In this document: piece after piece, positions 10,068-22,102 of the stretch | Layout of the letters: each line of letters begins with the position of its first letter | How positions within the stretch are numbered: the stretch's first letter is position 1 | Assembly: GCA_001599815.1 (NCBI GenBank) | Contig: BCIA01000006.1 | Location: 1,924,961-1,988,960, forward strand | Reading direction: 5' to 3' | Length of the DNA stretch: 64,000 nt | Origin: Furcasterigmium furcatum | Lineage: Eukaryota > Ascomycota > Sordariomycetes > Glomerellales > Plectosphaerellaceae | Translations under genes and position numbers: made by a program | Notes under the pieces: generated by a model | Told to the model about the DNA's origin: nothing | Database searches by the model: none | The model's input: only the letters and a program-made list of their open reading frames with translations

Positions 10068-10682
10068 TGTGTTGTTGGTTTTGCTGAATGACAGGGAGAG
10101 TCAAGTCAAGCTGTGAGACACCGAGCCGCGTCGTGGGGTGGACTGTCCCAAAGATGTGACCCCCGTATTATGCCACCGAAAATTTCGTCCCTACGAGAGC
10201 GGGACCCGCTTAATGCATATAGGTAGGCACGTACGGGGAGGGGTCGGGCGGCTGGGCGAGACTCAAAACGACTGGCAATCAATCATATTCGCAGCCTGGC
10301 AGCACCCAACAACTGTTAGCACTACGCAATCATCTCAAGGGCCGCCATGTCTGGTCAGAGTCCTTCCCATTGATCATCGCTCATCTACATGATATCAGTG
10401 CAGCTGGTGGGCCCACCACCGCCACTACAGTACAGAAGAAGCATACCAGGCCACATCTACAATACACTTCGTGCCGAGAAACATCTCCCAGACGAGTCAC
10501 CTCCGCGCAGGTCCAATGCAAGCGGTGATATCCATCACAACACAGCACGCCCGTATAAATGTCTGCTTCCTCTTCGCCGTCATTGCACATGATCCAGGCA
10601 AATACCGTAAATTGCAAATCTAGAATAAACCAGCTCGGCGACCCCGAGGCCGGCGTAGGCTGCGAGGGCAGACAGAGGGGGC
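10068..10682. other. Intergenic region FAP7/myosin V
   Basis: These 615 bp lie between the FAP7 start and the stop codon of the next minus-strand gene. Several short ORFs exist on both strands without recognisable similarity. A TATAAA at about 10554 is in plus orientation, with no plus-strand gene to serve. Confidence 0.4.
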
Positions 10683-13600
10683 TTACGCCGAAAGTCGCTT
10701 CGGCGCAACCTGAGGCTCGTCCTCTTCGTCGGCTTCGACGAGGTCGCCATTGCCCTCGTATCGCTCATCGTCGGGGCCGTACTCAAACTTTTCCTGCTGA
10801 GCTATGGCCTGGGCCGACACAATCTCGGCGAGGCGTTTTAGTCGGGGGGTTTGCAGCCCTAACGAAGGAGTGAGTGGTCAGCAGGATTCCGTTCATACAC
10901 GGATGAGTAGCTTGGAGCTTACAGGAAGGGGTGTAGGTTTCGAGCGCCGTGATCTGTCTTGGCTCGGCAATCTCGTAGGGGCCACTGTCATCCATGTCGA
11001 CAGCTTGGAGGAGCAAGACATCGCTCTTCTCGGTGACACGGGATGCGACGGCCTTCATGATCTCGCCATTAATGGGCTGCTCATAGTCGGCCACGAGGTA
11101 TTGGTTGAGCAGCTTCTGGATCTGGTTGGGAGAAAGCCTGAGTGGTGGATGATGCGTCAGTGGACTGGTCATTTGTTGGGAATGAAGGTGGACTCACATC
11201 CAGCAGATGTCCTGAATAATTTCAATGTCGTTGAGAGTCGCTTTCTTCAGCTGAAGCAGCTTCGTCGCTTGCTGTTTCCGGTCAGTACCTGCCACCATTG
11301 ACGACGCCTGGGAACGCTTCAACTCACCATCAAGTGCTCTAGCTGCAGTGTGCCTTCAGGCATGTCGTGACTCTTGCACCACTCCTCGATCCGAGTGATG
11401 TTGTAGTTGATCTGCAGACCACGCTTCCAGGAGAGGAAGTTTCTCCTCATCAGAAGGTCATTGAACGCTGTGACGCCAACAAGGCGGAGCAGCTCCGTGA
11501 CCGTCTGTGTGATGATTGAGTCTTCGAGGTAGTATGCCTTCATGGCCCTGAAGACGTTGTTGAGAAGGCTGAGAAGGTTGTCCATGCTGTAGGCAGGTGC
11601 CGAGTTAGACTGCAGCAGCTTGCCGAGGAAGCGGCTGCTCTCGTTGGTGACGAAACCGGGGAGGGACTGGGACTCGATGATGGCAGGGATGATCATCTTG
11701 TGAAGCTTCTTCTTGAGTACCTTCATCCAAGTGTGATAGATGTTGAACTCCAAGCTCTCCAGGTCGTGCTTGACGATTTCCAAGAGACGGTCATACTCGT
11801 AGTTATCCGACTTCTGGGCCTCGTACCAATCCTCGGCCAAGAAGACGAAGGAGAGCATTTCGTGGACGTTGGATAACCAGAAGGCGCCGGGGTTGATAGC
11901 CTCGTCGCCATCGTGCTGCATGACCTCTTGCTGGATGGACTGCATAACGTTGGCCAAGAACCGCTCCGACTCCTTGACAAACCCGTTGTTCCACATCTCG
12001 GACGTGACAAGGTTGATCAGGTAGGAGGGGAAGAGGACCTCCTTGTCAGAGGGCGGCGGGTTGGTGTTGGGGGATGGAATCTTCAGGTTACGAATGAGAC
12101 CCATCGTGACTTCCTCATTGAGGCCATCCTCGTCGGCGAGAAGGGTTTCAAGCTCCATCTCAATGTTGTCGACGCTCGGCAAGAAGCCGCCGGCGGCAAT
12201 GTTCTGTCTATGGGCAGAACTTGTGACAGCCATGGACACGGGCCGGGGGTTGTAAGCGGCGCTGAAGCGGTCCAGCTCACGGGGCTCTGCGCCCGCACTC
12301 CTCCGCTTGGGCTTCTTGGACGAGACGAGGTTGATGAGACCACTTGCCGTGGGAGCGGCGGCGGCGGCGGCTCCGTTGGTAGCCGGCTCGCCGTTGATGG
12401 GCGCCATCCTTCTGGCAAGCTCGAGCTGATCTTGAAGTTCCGTCAGCTGCTGGCGCAAGGACAGTTTCTCCTCCTCGATTTGGGCACTCTGCTCCCGCAT
12501 CGTCTCCAGTTCCGAGTTGGTCGAGCGCAGAGAATCCCTGAGCTCCCTTTCCTCTTCCTGCATCCTCTTGATGTTGGCGGTCGATTCCTCGAAACTCTGC
12601 TGAAGCTTCTTCATCTCGTCTTCCATCGCCTGGAGCCTGGCAACAGCAATGCCAGCCTGGTTCGCCTCGGTCTGTAGCTCCTTCGTCCGTGTTTCGAGGG
12701 CATTGTGGCGGTTCTTCCAGGCCTTGATCTGGCTCTCGTAGTTCTCCACCTGGGACACGAGCGTCTTGTTCTGTGCCTTCATCGAACCCAGTGACTGGGT
12801 AAGCTCGACAACCTTGTTCTCCAGCTTGTAGGAAATCTGCTTGAGGTCTCGAGCTTCCTCGCGCACCTTCTTGTAGTCGCGGCGTGCTTGCCTGCCTCGC
12901 CAGAGGCTTTGGATAAGAATGATCTTCTTGCGATACTGCCTCCAGGAGCGCAGCTGGCACCGTGACCTCCACACTCTCTGGATGAGCACCGCGGCGTTGC
13001 CGACGCGCTCCTCCATGATTTGCCGCCTTCGAAGGTACCCCTTCGCTGCGGCCTGGGCGAGGATGACATTGCTCCTGATGCGTAAGAACGCCTTCCGTTG
13101 CTTCTGGCCTCGCCAGACTCTCTGGATCGTAGTTGCGGCCTTGACAGTCCGCAACTCCTGGGCGACCTTGCGGGCGAGGAAGCCGCGAGTGGCAGACTGG
13201 AAGGTGATGACGGCATTGCGAGCTTCGAGGAAGCGGCGACGATAGAACTTGGCACGCAGGTTCTTCTGGATGAGGATCGCACACTCGTTCAGACGACTAG
13301 TGCGGAGGTTCTCGAGGAAAGCAAGCATGCCAGCGCGGAAAAAGATCTTGGTCAGACCAAGCTGGTACTTGTCCATGCCTCGTTCGGAAGTGGTGCCCAG
13401 GGCTTTGGTCAGGATGGCATCGGCCATCTCCCGGATTTCGGCGGTCCACTGATCAGAGTGAACCAACATGTAGTAGCGTAGAGCGAACTCCTCGTACGTC
13501 CAGCGCGTGGGATAGCCCGCGCAGCTAATGCGAACGGTTTCTAACACACCACAAGCGCGCAGCTGGCTGAGAACCATGGGGCCCTCGAACTTCCATGCCT

Positions 13601-15843
13601 CCTTTGCCTCGTTGGGCTTGATACAGCGAATGTAGTGCACATCCGTGTTGTTGATCGTGTTCATGAGCTCAATGAGGGAGGATCGGAAAATGCCACCCAG
13701 GGTGGGTTTTCGGTTGACAGCAACTCCGATCTTCCTTCCGGCAGCTGGCTTCACGGCATTGGATGACGCAGATGCCAGGTCTTTCTCACGGACAGCCGAA
13801 GCGGCGTCCAGAACCGAACGGAGGAAGGCGTTGTTGGTGGCGCGAAGAACCTCCATGTGTTCATCCGGAACGGTATCTCGGTTCTTCTCAATGAACCCTT
13901 CCGACTCGTAGGTGACGTCCACGGCATAGTGGCAGACTGTGAAGGCCGATTTCCCGAACCTGGGCTTCTTGTAAAACTTGTTCTTATCCGCGGCGTAGTG
14001 GTGATGCAGCTTGGTCACGAACTGCTCGTCAGAGCCCATTGGAAGACGAGATTCTTCATCCAAAAGACCCAGGATGCCCATCTTGCCCTCGATGAGGTCA
14101 ATGCACGGCTGGTTGTCGGAGAAGTCGATGAAGGTCCAGTCGATCTCTTCCCTCAGATATTCCTCTTGCTCAAGCTTGAAGACATGCTGGTTGAACTCTT
14201 GCTGCAGCTTCTCGTTGGCGTAGTTGATGCAGAACTGCTCGAAGGAATTCTTGGCAAAATGTTCAAAGCCATAGATATCGAGGACTCCGATGAAGGACGA
14301 CACCCGACTGAGCACCTCATCAGTCGCCAGGCCCATGTTGACGACCTCAACAAGCCAGTCGAAGAGGCTCGAGTAGATGTACTTGGCGACCGAATCTCTA
14401 ACGACGATAGCTTGTGCTTGCGTCAGGTTGGAAGTGATCTTCTCACCCCTTGTGACCAGCTGTTTCTTGACAATCCACTTGGCGAAGTTTTCGCCATTGA
14501 CGCCCAAGATAGAACAGGCGCGCTCGAGTGATGGCTCAGTGGGCGCCAGCACGCTGTCATTGCGCGAGGCACCGATCTTAACGTTGCCGAGATGCAGGAG
14601 GCCGGCCAGGAGCTTGAAAATTTCGGCCTGCTGATCGTCGGAAACGCCAATCGTCTTCAAGGAGCTCTTGGTCGCCTCAAACTCAGCCTTGTCGTCCACG
14701 CCATCTATCGTGGGACAATCCCCCTGGTTGAGGTAGTCGAACTGATCAATGGGAAGCAGGTTAAGCTCCTCTCTCTGTTGCTCGGTAGCGCCGGCCACCA
14801 GCTGGTAGAAGATGTGGTAGTTTCGCTCCTTCAGAGGCTGGAAAACAAGCCTCGACCGTTCCAACAGATACGTGCGGATCTTAGCGCCGATGATATTGGT
14901 CTTGTCGTCGAACATGATCTCGATGTACTTGCCGAAGCGAGACGAGTTGTCATTTCGAGTCGTCTTTGCATTGCCAAAGGCCTCCATGATGGGGTTGGTT
15001 GCCAGGATCTGCTCCTCCGTCTCGCTCATGGCTTCGGCACCCTTCTTCGAGCGCGCCCCCGGGTTGTCGGGAGCCTCTCTCGTGGCGAAGTAGCGCATGA
15101 TGTATTTGGCGCTGACCGTCTTACCGGCACCGGACTCTCCGGACACGACGATAGTCTGGTTCTTGCCGCTTCGCAGCATGTCCCTGGAAATGGTCAGCAA
15201 TCGCAATGCTGTGAACTCCTGAAAGAGCGGCATTTTACATGAAAGCCTCCTCGGCAATGGCGAACAGATGGGGTGCCTGTGTCGCTCTCTGCCTACCGGC
15301 GTAGACTTGGACCATGCCCGGGACATAAAGCGAGTCAACCCTGGCGAAGGGGTTCGTCGCTATCAGCACAATGCCGCTGTATGTGTAGATTTCTTTCTGG
15401 GCATATCGGAGCCGAATTGCCTGCAGCACTGCCAGCCGGATCGTGTCAGCTAGCGTCTCTTGTCATATGGGAAAGGCACCTCGCGTTTTACCGGCAGGTT
15501 CGTTCAGGTGGGAGAGATTTGTTAAATCATCGCTCGCTTCAAGCATGGTCGGGTTCATTAGGGGAGGGAGGGAAGAGTCGCCATTCTGCAGTGCTTCGAG
15601 AGTAAATTCGAGGGTTTTGGTCTGGTCGCATGCGTGGAAGCGTCAGCGTCCGTCGGTCAAGCAGACGACATGCGTCAAGGGTCATCAACAATGTCTCGAT
15701 AGGCTTACCTCGCCGTTCTCGAACTGAAACTCGAGCTTCGCTTTGTCGCCATTGACCGTCTTGCTGATAACCTCGGACGCAACCCAGCCCTCGGTGGTGT
15801 CGGGTTGCCACGCCCTCGTGCCGACATCGTAGTTTTGGGACAT
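10683..15843 (-). CDS. MYO2: Class V myosin heavy chain
   Basis: Seven exons: 15843-15709, 15621-15492, 15428-15239, 15183-11328, 11271-11198, 11137-10923 and 10858-10683, giving 1591 aa, the size of fungal myosin V (MyoE in Aspergillus). It is an actin motor that carries secretory vesicles and organelles to the hyphal tip. The motor has the P-loop GESGAGKT at ~167-174, NPIMEAFGNAKTTRNDNSSRFGK, DIYGFEHF and the actin-binding VHYIRCIKPN. About six IQ motifs span ~784-925 (for example ILIQKNLRAKFYRRR) and bind calmodulin-type light chains. A coiled coil covers ~930-1090. The cargo-binding DIL/globular tail covers ~1200-1530, including LSPNQIQKLLNQY. The last three introns fall in the tail and disrupt a simple ORF reading. 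Confidence 0.96.
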
Positions 15844-17297
15844 GGCGAGGCCTTGATGGGATAGATGCGATGGGAGGAAGTTGGGAGGTCAGGTCCACGG
15901 GAAGACACCGGCGGACGTGATGAGGCAAGGCAAAGGGGGTCGTCGATGGGAGCTTGCTCAGGATTCTGTTGGGTGCTCACTCCAGGAGCAGCGGCGACGC
16001 GAGATGACGGGAGCCGGAGCGGGCGAAACGGCTCGAACAGCAGGGGAGGGAAAGGGGAAAGACCGTGAATAGTGAAGGGATTCACCGGCTCCGTCGTTGG
16101 GTGTCCTGCCGAAGAAAGGACATGCAGGAAGCGTAGGGAGCTGGACGTGTCTCGATGCCTCTTTGGGGCAGGATGAATCGGACAACTTTTTGGGATGTGG
16201 TGGACAGTTTGAAGACGGGGGTCGACGAGAGAAAGCTCATGCTCCGAGCGTTGCAATCCGCCGCTGGCAATTCCATCCAGCATCTGTCGCTGGAGGCTAG
16301 CAAGACGCGTCCGGCTCCTGCAGGGGCCCGGGAAACAGTGCGGCGTACGGTATCTGGCAGCAGCTCCTTAGCGGATGCCCCTATCTCAGTTCCCACAGTA
16401 CCTGAAACACCCTGCAATATGACGATGAAAGCGCCTGGACGGGGACACCCAAGGTTGGCTAGACGCGCAATGCTAACAGTGCGAAAATGTAGGGAGCTAG
16501 GGAAAGCCAAGACAAGGTCCCCTACCGCATTGGTGGGGACACACTTTGGCCGTGATTCGCGCTGTGTGCTCCCCATCCAACCCCCTTTTTTGTTATTCTG
16601 GACCACCAACGAACGAGCGCCTCGTCCATTTCGCCCTCATGAGGGTCGCAGAAAACATGGCCGGTCCAGCTACGACGCCCGTCCGGATATGTTGCCCTTG
16701 AATTATCTCTAATTGAGAAAGAGGCCATCTCGATTTTATATAGTCAAGAGAGACGCCATGTCAATTTCTTGAAGTCAAGGGAGGGGCCATCTCGATTTTC
16801 TCGGGCTCGATTTGATGCCTGTTGGTCGACGTGGCGGCGACCCTCCTGGCCCTCTCCCTTTGCAACAATCAATGCCTTGACTGCGCCATGCCTTTTCTCA
16901 ACCCCCAACGCTTCGAATGGCGCCATCAGCCTAGCAGACATCCCAAAGTTTCCCGAGTCTTCCAGGACTGCATCATATTAATATACGAAAGCCTGGTCGT
17001 GAATCTTGTCAGGGATGCTCGCGAGGCAGTTGGGAGCACGGACCAACACGACATGAACAATGGCACAACGGGATTCGACCAACTGATTCGACGTGACATT
17101 TTTATCTGCTCTGAAGCAGGCTCAACGCCGGGTTCCCCAAGTAAGTAGCGCGAATTCTGACGCAGATCGTCCGGACATGTTGAAATGTTCTTGCTTTCCA
17201 CTTAGCAAGTCGAGTTGAGCAATGACAAAACCTCTTTTGAACCCCACCATCCGATGAACGCCTGGTTGTGCGACAACTGCCCGATTTGCAGACAATT
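15844..17297. other. Intergenic region upstream of myosin V
   Basis: This 1.45-kb stretch holds the myosin V promoter and the 3' end of the phosphoglycerate dehydrogenase gene. ORFs of 175 aa (minus, 16082-16609) and 185 aa (plus, 16155-16712) overlap each other and resemble nothing I know. A degenerate 31-bp tandem repeat is listed separately. Confidence 0.4.
16721..16808. repeat. Three degenerate copies of a 31-bp tandem repeat
   Basis: The block GCCATSTCRATTT recurs at 16724, 16755 and 16786, exactly 31 bp apart, with partly conserved flanks (AGTCAAG after the first two copies). Copies 1 and 3 share GGCCATCTCGATTTT; copy 2 is more diverged. It lies in non-coding DNA between two genes. Confidence 0.6.
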
Positions 17298-19044
17298 CTA
17301 GTAGAGAACGCGGGTCACGATACGGGCTACATCAATTGGTCAGCGACGGTTGCAAGCGGGTGGTGGCTTATAAAACTCACAGCTCAGCGAGTCCAGGGCC
17401 TCAGTGATCTGCTTGATGTCACTGGCCTTGACAGCGCTAATGTCCGCCATGAGATAGGCAATCTGTATGGAGGTCAGCACGGTGGATGCGCGCATTCAGC
17501 GTGAATTGCTTACATCTCCCTTGCTGTCCGTGATCTGCTTGTCAACGTTGTGCTCGCCGAGAATCTCGTTCACTGTGAGAGATGTCAGCCGGAAGCCCTC
17601 TCAGCCGCTCATTGAGGGACACGCACCCTTGCGAAGGACACCGGGGACGTTCTGGTGGATGTAGATGACCTGCAGTCGTGAGTACGTCGGCCAGTCTCAA
17701 ATTGCTCATGTAGCTGGTGCACTCACCCTGGCGGTCTCGGGCTCGTCCAGCGTCAGCATGCGAAGATTCACCTCGGGAAGGTTCACGCTGCCGAGCGTGA
17801 TGCCCTGGTTCACATATCGGACCAGAGCCTCACCAACTGCAGTTCGATCAGTCAGGCTCGATCATCAGTATGAGGCAGGTCAATGACATACCTTCAACGC
17901 CGATGCCGCGTTGTGCTTCTTCCGTGCTGCCACCGATGTGAGGCGTGAGGATGAGGTTGCTTAGGGAGCGAAGGTCGTCTCCCCACTGGTTCAGACTGGC
18001 ATTGAAATAATCTCCGTTGGCAGCAGGCTCGTTGGGGTAGACGTCGAGGGCCGCGCCCGCAATCTTGCCAGAACGCATGGCGTTGATCAGGGCGGGAATA
18101 TCCACGATGGTACCACGGCTGGCATTGATGATGTACGCGCCATCCTTCATCTTATTGAACTGGGCGGCAGAGATCATGTTTTTGGTCTCGGGAAGCTCAG
18201 GCACATGAAGAGTGACGAAATCGGACTCCTCGAGCAGGGCATCCAATGTGGGCACCTGCCTCGCGGTGCCAATAGCCATCAGGCTGACAACGTCGTAGTA
18301 GATGACAGTCATGCCCATGGCCTCGGCCAGCACGGAGAGTTGCGAGCCGATGTGACCATAACCGACGATTCCTACGGTGGTGGCCTTCTGTCAATAGGCA
18401 TGCCGAGGCGAGAGCTGGGACGCTGCCGACTTACCTAGTGTCTTGCCGCGAATCTCCCAGCACTTGGCGCTGACCTTGTTCCAGGTGCCGCGGTGCATCT
18501 CCAGCGAACGGTCACCGAGCTGGCGGGCCAGGGTGATGATCTCGGCGATGACGAGCTCTGCAACACTCCTCGAGTTTGCGAAGGGGGAGTTGAAAACGGC
18601 GATGCCATGCTTGGCAGCGAAGTCGAGGTCAACCTGGTTGGTACCAATGCAGAAACAGCCGACCACCAGCAGGTTCTTGGCCTCGCGGAGAACCTTTGCT
18701 GACAACTTGGTCTTTGATCGAATGCCAATGACGTGGACGTCCCGGATCTTCTCGATGAGCTGATCCTCGGGCAACGAGGTCTTCAGCGCCTCGACCTGGT
18801 AACCCTGGTTCCTGAGGATGTCCTGGCCGGTCTTGTTGACATTTTCGAGAAGGAGAATCTTGACATCCTGAGTGTCAAAAGGCTTCAGCTGCTTCGGAGC
18901 GGGCCTACGGCTGAGCCCAGCGCCACCAAAGCTCGAAGGCGGGGACTGGAATGTGGCCAAGGGAGAGGTAGAGAGGCTGCCCTGGCTGTACGAGACACGG
19001 CGAGGGGTATTGAGTGAGCCAGCAATGTCCTGAGCGGAGGCCAT
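17298..19044 (-). CDS. SER3: D-3-phosphoglycerate dehydrogenase
   Basis: Seven exons: 19044-18435, 18371-17892, 17836-17727, 17669-17627, 17572-17514, 17462-17381 and 17326-17298, giving 470 aa, matching Ser3/Ser33 (469 aa). It catalyses the first step of the phosphorylated serine pathway, oxidising 3-phosphoglycerate to 3-phosphohydroxypyruvate with NAD. After a ~50-residue Ser/Pro-rich leader come VKILLLENVN, the NAD-binding loop GIVGYGHIGSQLS, INASRGTIVDIPAL, and the catalytic-His segment LTPHIGGSTEEAQRGIG. The C-terminal ACT domain (residues ~395-470, VIYIHQNVPGVLRKVNEIL to SRIVTRVLY) is the serine-feedback regulatory domain. It is split over four short exons. A consensus Gcn4/CPC-1 site lies 445 bp upstream. 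Confidence 0.96.
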
Positions 19045-20555
19045 GGCGATCGAGTGTCAGATCCAAAGGATGCGGTTCTGATGATGGTGATGATGATGAT
19101 GATCGATGGCGGGGTCGATTGAGGGGCAATCTGGCAGTCTAGTCAGCTTTCCGAAATCCTCCTGCGTATCGGAGAATGAATGGGAAAGACGTGGTGTGGG
19201 CAAAGACGAGGAGTTGAGTGCCCAGTCTTTGTTTTTAGAAATGGGTCATACCACGTCAACGGATGGATGAGAGTGTTGTGGGTGAAAGTTGTTGTCCGGA
19301 TTCGGAAGCATGACCAACTTACTGTTCTGGCACCTTCGCTGCGCGTTATGAAGGTAGGGGGCGGTTAGTTTTATGGAGTTGCTAAGCAGGAGATGATGGG
19401 GAGCTTCAGTGAAAAATCCCCGGCCTATATATGGATATTAGGAGTGAATGACACCGACAGGTCTGGTCCGATGATGCCAGGCCTTGATTGAGTCACGTCC
19501 CTGACAATGGCCGAAAACTTTTTACTGCCGTACTCGACGGGTGAAAATGGCGCGAATGACGGGACGGAAAACGTGGGTCATCACTCGAGCACTCGCACCA
19601 AAGAGGTTCCATTATGAACAGCTACCCAGACAAGGCAGAAAGTCCAATCCCGGCAGCGGTGTAATAAATCACCCATCGAAACGGTACAGCCCTTGCGGCG
19701 ACTGCTTCCTCTCGCCTGTCCGACTGAGCAAGACCCGTGCTCCCGAGTGGAAGTTCCGCGCTTTTTGTCATCGTCGGGTCGGCATGCAGATGACGGACAT
19801 GCCTTCTTCAGGCAAGGTCCCGTTTTGTTACCCCTCCAAACCGACGTCTGGGTCGGCCCAAGGAGTGGCCAGCAAACGCCGGGCCGATCCCGGCGCACTA
19901 CCACCCAGGCGGCGCTTGGTTGTCTCTCGGGCCTAGTCCGTGAAAGCACCAACACCGTCATGATGGAGAAAGTCCGTCCGCTCATCGTCAGGGTCCAAAT
20001 ATCCCAGGTCAGAGACGAAATTCGTCTCCCCGGACGGCAGCGGGCCCTTCCCAGCTGGCCACGGCCATGTCCTGCACCAGCTTGCAGCCTCTCCTCTCGT
20101 CAAGATCGGATGCTTTCTGGCTCGCCCCTGTGTGGTCATTACGAAACTCACTGACGGCTTGTCGATGAGTCCCTGAATGTGCATGCAATCCGTCTATATT
20201 ATTGACAACCTCCAGGCTCCATCCCAATTAGAAAAACAGCCCCCTACAGCCCCGAAACCAAGGGAAATGCGAAGCATACGATCAGCAGCATCCCCGCAAG
20301 CAAGAGTCTGCCTGCCCCATCTGTCTCCTCCCCTGACGCTCAGTGCCGATAACCATCTCACAGATAGACCCATGGTGCCTTCTCCAGCTGCTCCCTGACT
20401 GACGCACCGCCTGTGAAGTTCTGTTTCGTTCTTCGGGCCACCCGGTTGTCCGGCCAAGATCAGTTAGGGGTTGAGGCCCGAGTGCACCCAGGGCCGCGAC
20501 AGCGTCCCGCACCACTCAAAGACAGCGTTCGCCTGGTCTCCCGGGAGACCATCAT
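19045..20555. other. Intergenic region SER3/NAP1
   Basis: This 1.5-kb stretch holds the SER3 promoter and the NAP1 3' end (both minus strand). A GAT-trinucleotide run lies at about 19080-19102 in the likely SER3 leader. ORFs of up to 153 aa on either strand have no recognisable similarity, and I call no gene. Confidence 0.4.
19489..19495. promoter_or_regulatory. Candidate Gcn4/CPC-1 site (TGAGTCA) upstream of SER3
   Basis: The palindromic heptamer TGAGTCA is the consensus of the bZIP regulator of amino acid biosynthesis (Gcn4 in yeast, CPC-1/CpcA in filamentous fungi). It lies 445 bp upstream of the SER3 ATG. Serine biosynthesis is a plausible target of cross-pathway control. A 7-mer occurs by chance about once per 16 kb, so this is suggestive only. 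Confidence 0.4.
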
Positions 20556-22102
20556 CTAGCTCTGTTTGCACTCAGTAGGCTCCTGCTTGGGCTTGCGGGT
20601 GTCGTCCTGTAACGGGGTGCGTCATCAGTACATCGTCTGTCAAGAGCACGCAATGCAAAGCAGCGTAGATGGGCGTAACTCACGTCATCGTCCGACTCCT
20701 CATCGTCGTCCCTGTCCTCGCTGAAATCGTCCTCGTCGTCATCTTCGTCGTCGAAGTCGCCCTCGAGTTCGTCCTCATCAAGGGGTTCGAACGCAAGAGC
20801 CTCGCCGGTGAACCAGTCGATGGCGCGAGGGATGATCTTCTCCTTGATGTCCTCACCCAGCTGGTAGTCAAACTCAAGCTGATTCTCAATGTCGGAGGCG
20901 GCGTCGTCGTCTTCCTCGGTAGGAGCTTGAGGGGGGGAGAAGAAGTTGAAGAAGGATTCCGTGGGCACGGTCTTCTTGACGACGCGAGTCTGCTTGGTGT
21001 CTGTGGAAAGGGAGTATTAGCAACCACATGGTAGGGACGCGATGCGCAAAATAAACAGGCCGGACTGACTCTTGTTCCTCTGCTTCTTGCTCTCAACCCG
21101 AACGGTGAGGTTCTGGTCCTCCTTCCAGTTGATCTTGTCGCCCTCGGCATGGTCGTAGATGAACTCGCCGCCATAGCCGCTCTCGCTCTGGTAGTAGTAC
21201 GTCTTGGTGATGGTCTTGTTGGTGAAGTAGTCGTTCTCGGCAAACTCAAAGATCAGGCGGAAGCCGGGCTTGTCGAGGTACTCCATGCGAATGTCTGTAA
21301 GGTGCTTGAGAGCACCCTCGTCACGGTCGGTGATTGTCTCGGCGAGGGAGTCGTAGTTCTTCATGGCAGAGAGCCAGAACTCAGGAATGCCGGCAACGTT
21401 CTCGGGAACGGACGAGGCAGCAGTCTTCTCATCCTTCTCGGCCTTGGTGGCCTCTTCACCTTCCTGGGCCTCCTCCTCCTCCTCCTCGCCAGCCTTGATC
21501 TCGTCCTCGGTGGGTTCAGCGTTGCCGTTCACAATGGTGGCGCGCTTCTGGTACAGGGGTGTGAACTTGGCGAAGTACTTCTTCTCGAGCTGGAGAACCT
21601 CCTCCTGGAACTCGGCCTCGAGCTTGGAGTGCTCCTTCTGGATGCCCTTCAGGCCGGTGACGCGACGCTGGACCTGGGGGGGAAGGGACTCGATGTAACC
21701 GGAGGAGCGACCGACGATGGAGCCGAGGCGTCCCTGAATCATCTGGAGCAGCTTGGGGTTCTGGGCGACGATGGAAGCGGCAGTGGCGCGGTCGAAGTCC
21801 TCTGTGAAGGGGTGTCAGTATTGCGGAGGCAAGGGAGGGGCGGTCAGGATGCTTACCCTCCTTGATGCTGGCGATGCCGGGCTGCTGAGCATGAGAGGAT
21901 ATGGGGGCATTGTTGGCAGGGGTGTTCTGGGGAGTGCTGTGATAGTATCGCGTTAACAAAGCTCCAGGTGAGGGCCCATCAAGAGGGTTCGGGGTGATAA
22001 GCGTGGCCAGAGATGGCGCGCGGGTCGCCACTCGGGGTGAGGGGACACAACTCACGGGGCCGAAGGCTCGTTGGCCCGCTTGTTGCGGATGGGTTCGGCC
22101 AT
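20556..22102 (-). CDS. NAP1: Nucleosome assembly protein 1
   Basis: Exons are 22102-22056, 21936-21857, 21801-21070, 21000-20684 and 20606-20556, giving 408 aa. NAP1 is a histone H2A-H2B chaperone that shuttles between cytoplasm and nucleus. The family core is clear: QRRVTGLKGIQKEHSKLEAEF (long dimerisation helix), EKKYFAKFTPLYQKRATIVNG, GIPEFWLSAMKN, RLIFEFAENDYFTN and FNFFSPP. Acidic tracts occur at the mid-section (EEEEEEAQEGEE) and near the C-terminus (DDEDDDEDD...), typical of histone chaperones. The ATG at 22102 starts MAEPIRNKRANEP, as in other fungal NAP1 proteins. It is divergent from the P5B ATPase gene. Confidence 0.95.

Noticed and set aside
12277..13284. 335-aa open frame within the myosin V gene
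   Set aside because: It is a shifted frame inside the IQ/coiled-coil coding exon of myosin V, which has clear family motifs in the other frame.
16082..16712. Overlapping 175-aa (minus) and 185-aa (plus) open frames upstream of myosin V
   Set aside because: They overlap antisense to each other and have no motif, signal peptide or splice partner; neither can be preferred.
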